Below are positions 12,487 to 13,606 of a stretch of DNA of 13,606 nt, in pieces. The DNA is from Spirochaetaceae bacterium. GTDB lineage: Bacteria; Spirochaetota; Spirochaetia; DSM-27196; Salinispiraceae. Position 1 is the stretch's first letter. Each line of letters begins with the position of its first letter. The DNA lies in the NCBI GenBank assembly GCA_007129335.1, contig SKVS01000191.1, positions 1-13,606 of the forward strand, read 5' to 3'. Position numbers and translations under genes: made by a program. The notes below the pieces were generated by a model, which made no database searches, was not told where the DNA came from, and saw only the letters and a list, made by a program, of their open reading frames with translations.

Positions 12487-12562
12487 ATCGAAGGACATAG
12501 TCCCACAATAGGAACATAAGGTATGTGAAGGGGTAACCTCAGAGATTACCACAAGCTTCGAT
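12487..12562 (+). other. Multi-hairpin stretch between the DUF1566 gene and the peroxiredoxin gene
   Basis: A 7-bp outer pairing ATCGAAG (12487-12493)/CTTCGAT (12556-12562) encloses three small hairpins: GGAC/GTCC (12493-12496/12500-12503), ACATA/TATGT (12514-12518/12522-12526) and GGTAA/TTACC (12532-12536/12546-12550). The outline is cloverleaf-like, but tRNA consensus bases are absent. It may be a 3'-end structure or chance pairing. The remaining gap to 12669 shows nothing clear except the AGGAG site for the next gene. Confidence 0.25.
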
Positions 12563-12669
12563 TTACCAGAAATAACCGATAATTTTTCTCCACTTTTCTT
12601 CGGGAAACTAGTACCTTCTGAATACACCGATGAACAGCAACCTGAAAAGAATAACAGGAGAATTCGCAA

Positions 12670-13140
12670 ATGCCATCTATTGAACTTAAAGAGGGACAGA
12701 AGGCCCCGGACTTTACCTTAATGAACCAGGACGGAACTCCCGTAAGCCTATCAGACTACAGAGGAAAAGAGGTATTGGTATACTTTTATCCCCAGGACGA
12801 TACCCCGGGGTGCACAAAGGAAGCCTGCAGTCTGAGAGACAGTTGGTCAGACCTCAGCGGGCTTGGTGTAGATGTATTGGGAATTAGTCCCGATGATGCA
12901 AAAAGTCACCAAAAATTTCGGGAGAAATATGACCTGCCCTTCCAGCTCCTTTCTGATCCCGATAAGGCGGTAATGAGGACATACGGAGCCTGGGGCGAAA
13001 AGAATATGTACGGGAAAATTGTTCAAGGGGTTATTCGGTCGAGTTTTCTGGTGGATGCCCATGGGAATTTGAAGAAAATCTGGAAGAGGGTTAAGACCGA
13101 GACCCATGGAGCAGATGTGGTGAAGATTGCACGTTTGTGA
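12670..13140 (+). CDS. bcp: BCP-type thioredoxin-dependent peroxiredoxin
   Basis: A 156-residue cytoplasmic thiol peroxidase that reduces hydrogen peroxide and organic hydroperoxides. PDFTLMNQDGTPVSLSDYRGKEVLVYFYPQDDTPGCTKEAC contains the peroxidatic C48. C53 lies five residues later, the spacing typical of the BCP/PrxQ subfamily, where the second Cys resolves the disulfide. The conserved active-site Arg is R123 in GVIRSSFLVD, and the length matches the family. The ATG has AGGAG 8 nt upstream (ACAGGAGAATTCGCAAATG). A large intrinsic terminator follows. It appears to be a single-gene unit; no OxyR- or PerR-like regulator is near. Confidence 0.96.
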   Translation: MPSIELKEGQKAPDFTLMNQDGTPVSLSDYRGKEVLVYFYPQDDTPGCTKEACSLRDSWSDLSGLGVDVLGISPDDAKSHQKFREKYDLPFQLLSDPDKAVMRTYGAWGEKNMYGKIVQGVIRSSFLVDAHGNLKKIWKRVKTETHGADVVKIARL

Positions 13141-13153
13141 AATGTTATAAAAC

Positions 13154-13238
13154 GGGCTGCTTCCTTCAGAGGAACGAATTCTTAGGATTTCACTTCGTTT
13201 CCTCCTTGAAGCTTTGAGGGAGGCGGCCCTGTTTTTTT
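13154..13238 (+). terminator. Large branched intrinsic terminator after bcp
   Basis: An outer stem of 18 pairs (four G-U) joins GGGCTGCTTCCTTCAGAG (13154-13171) to CTTTGAGGGAGGCGGCCC (13212-13229). TG and seven Ts (13232-13238) follow. Inside, GAGGAACGAA and TTCGTTTCCTC can form a second 10-bp hairpin with one bulge. It is the only clear T-tract terminator in the window. Confidence 0.85.
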
Positions 13239-13243
13239 CTAGT

Positions 13244-13391
13244 GGTGCGAATATTGGCCTTGTATGGAAAATATCAAAATTCATAGACGAAAACTGCTAG
13301 AAAGTGTGGTTTTCAAATGGTTTTTCATGGGGTTTTCATAGAGTACCAGAGTAGAAACTGTCAGAATTTGGCTTGGGCCAAAATTCGCACC
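13244..13391. repeat. Inverted-repeat element upstream of the last lipoprotein gene
   Basis: GGTGCGAATATTGGCC (13244-13259) and GGCCAAAATTCGCACC (13376-13391) are 16-bp inverted arms with one mismatch. One more T-A pair, then two further pairs beyond a G/G mismatch, extend it to 13240-13395. The arms enclose 116 bp with no ORF. This could be a MITE remnant or a long-arm regulatory structure. Confidence 0.6.
13308..13341 (+). repeat. Three short direct repeats (GGTTTTCA type)
   Basis: GGTTTTCAAAT (13308), GGTTTTTCATGG (13319) and GGTTTTCATAG (13331) follow each other with 11-12 nt spacing, about one helical turn, inside the inverted-repeat element. They lie about 80-110 bp upstream of the next promoter and could be a regulator's binding array. 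Confidence 0.5.
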
Positions 13392-13419
13392 AGTAAGTAT
13401 TTTTTCCCGTAGGTTCAAG

Positions 13420-13428
13420 TGATATACT
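13420..13428 (+). promoter_or_regulatory. Extended -10 of the last lipoprotein gene
   Basis: TGATATACT fits TGn plus TATACT (5 of 6). Eleven nt separate it from the first ATG (13440) and 17 nt from the second (13446). No Shine-Dalgarno site lies between, so the leader is very short. Confidence 0.5.
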
Positions 13429-13439
13429 TTCCGATAGAT

Positions 13440-13606
13440 ATGTATATGAAGAAGTTGATCTTCCTTTTCAGTATTTTTTTCCTCATTGTTATTATAAACG
13501 CTTGCAAGGATCCCATTCTGTACTTCGGGGATTATGTGGGGGTAAATTTACTTGGAGAAGTAATCTTTTTCGGGTGGGAGGTACATGAGGCGACACTTTC
13601 ACCGGA
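13440..13606 (+). CDS. Lipoprotein, N-terminal part (runs off the window)
   Basis: Starts MYMKKLIFLFSIFFLIVIINAC: a basic start, a strongly hydrophobic core and an INAC lipobox with Cys at residue 22 (20 if ATG 13446 is used). The visible mature part, KDPILYFGDYVGVNLLGEVIFFGWEVHEATLSP, is not recognised. The frame is open to the window end. The signal peptide makes the gene credible; its function is unknown. Confidence 0.7.
   Translation, partial: MYMKKLIFLFSIFFLIVIINACKDPILYFGDYVGVNLLGEVIFFGWEVHEATLSP

Noticed and set aside
12487..12562. tRNA gene
   Set aside because: No TTCRA T-loop, no conserved D-loop Gs, no proper anticodon loop, and a 5-nt gap between the T-stem and acceptor equivalents.
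12439..12669. Minus-strand frame starting MRILLLFFSGCC, resembling a lipoprotein signal
   Set aside because: It overlaps the end of the DUF1566 gene, has no plausible mature domain and no ribosome site, and starts against the bcp start. The resemblance is probably chance.

Overview
The window looks like a chromosomal segment from a free-living, saccharolytic member of the Spirochaetota. The evidence is indirect. There are several lipobox lipoproteins. One has a C-terminal DUF1566-type domain of the kind common in spirochaetes. A PFK carries pyrophosphate-type active-site residues, and several hypothetical proteins have a spirochaete flavour. GC content is moderate. No rRNA, tRNA, CRISPR array, transposase or phage gene was seen.

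Layout. (a) 1-985: 3' end of a glycogen phosphorylase gene. (b) 1085-2701, minus strand: a sugar-nucleotidyltransferase-like gene followed by a SlyD-type prolyl isomerase with a Cys/Gly-rich tail. The gap between them holds an inverted-repeat element, part of which recurs near 11.8 kb. (c) 3064-6854, minus strand: a compact four-gene operon of PPi-type 6-phosphofructokinase, PIG-L/LmbE deacetylase, double-SIS sugar-phosphate isomerase/deaminase and a cytoplasmic CBM9-like protein. (d) 6973-8555, plus strand: a divergent ROK-family regulator overlapped by a small lipoprotein gene. A 19-bp palindrome lies exactly between the two divergent promoters. (e) 8664-10576, minus strand: a lipoprotein and a PAS-GAF protein without an output domain. 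(f) 10668-13140, plus strand: an M48 metallopeptidase, a DUF1566 lipoprotein and a BCP-type peroxiredoxin with a large terminator. (g) 13440-end: the start of another lipoprotein gene, preceded by a second inverted-repeat element and three short direct repeats.

How the genes may work together. Region (c)+(d) is the most interesting. A deacetylase, a SIS enzyme and PFK under a NagC-like ROK regulator could form an amino-sugar route: N-acetylated sugar or sugar phosphate, then amino sugar phosphate, then fructose-6-P, then fructose-1,6-bisP. No NagA amidohydrolase and no NagB of the classical fold is present here. This resembles the PIG-L deacetylase plus SIS-type glucosamine-6-P deaminase logic known from chitin breakdown in Thermococcales archaea, but the substrate here is inferred.

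A second theme is expression signals. Several transcription-unit-leading genes (ROK regulator, M48 peptidase, the lipoprotein at 10576, the last lipoprotein) have a -10-like box only 5-11 nt before the start codon and no Shine-Dalgarno sequence. That suggests leaderless or nearly leaderless mRNAs. Several other genes, including the second and third genes of the minus-strand operon, the nucleotidyltransferase, the DUF1566 lipoprotein and the peroxiredoxin, have good Shine-Dalgarno sites.
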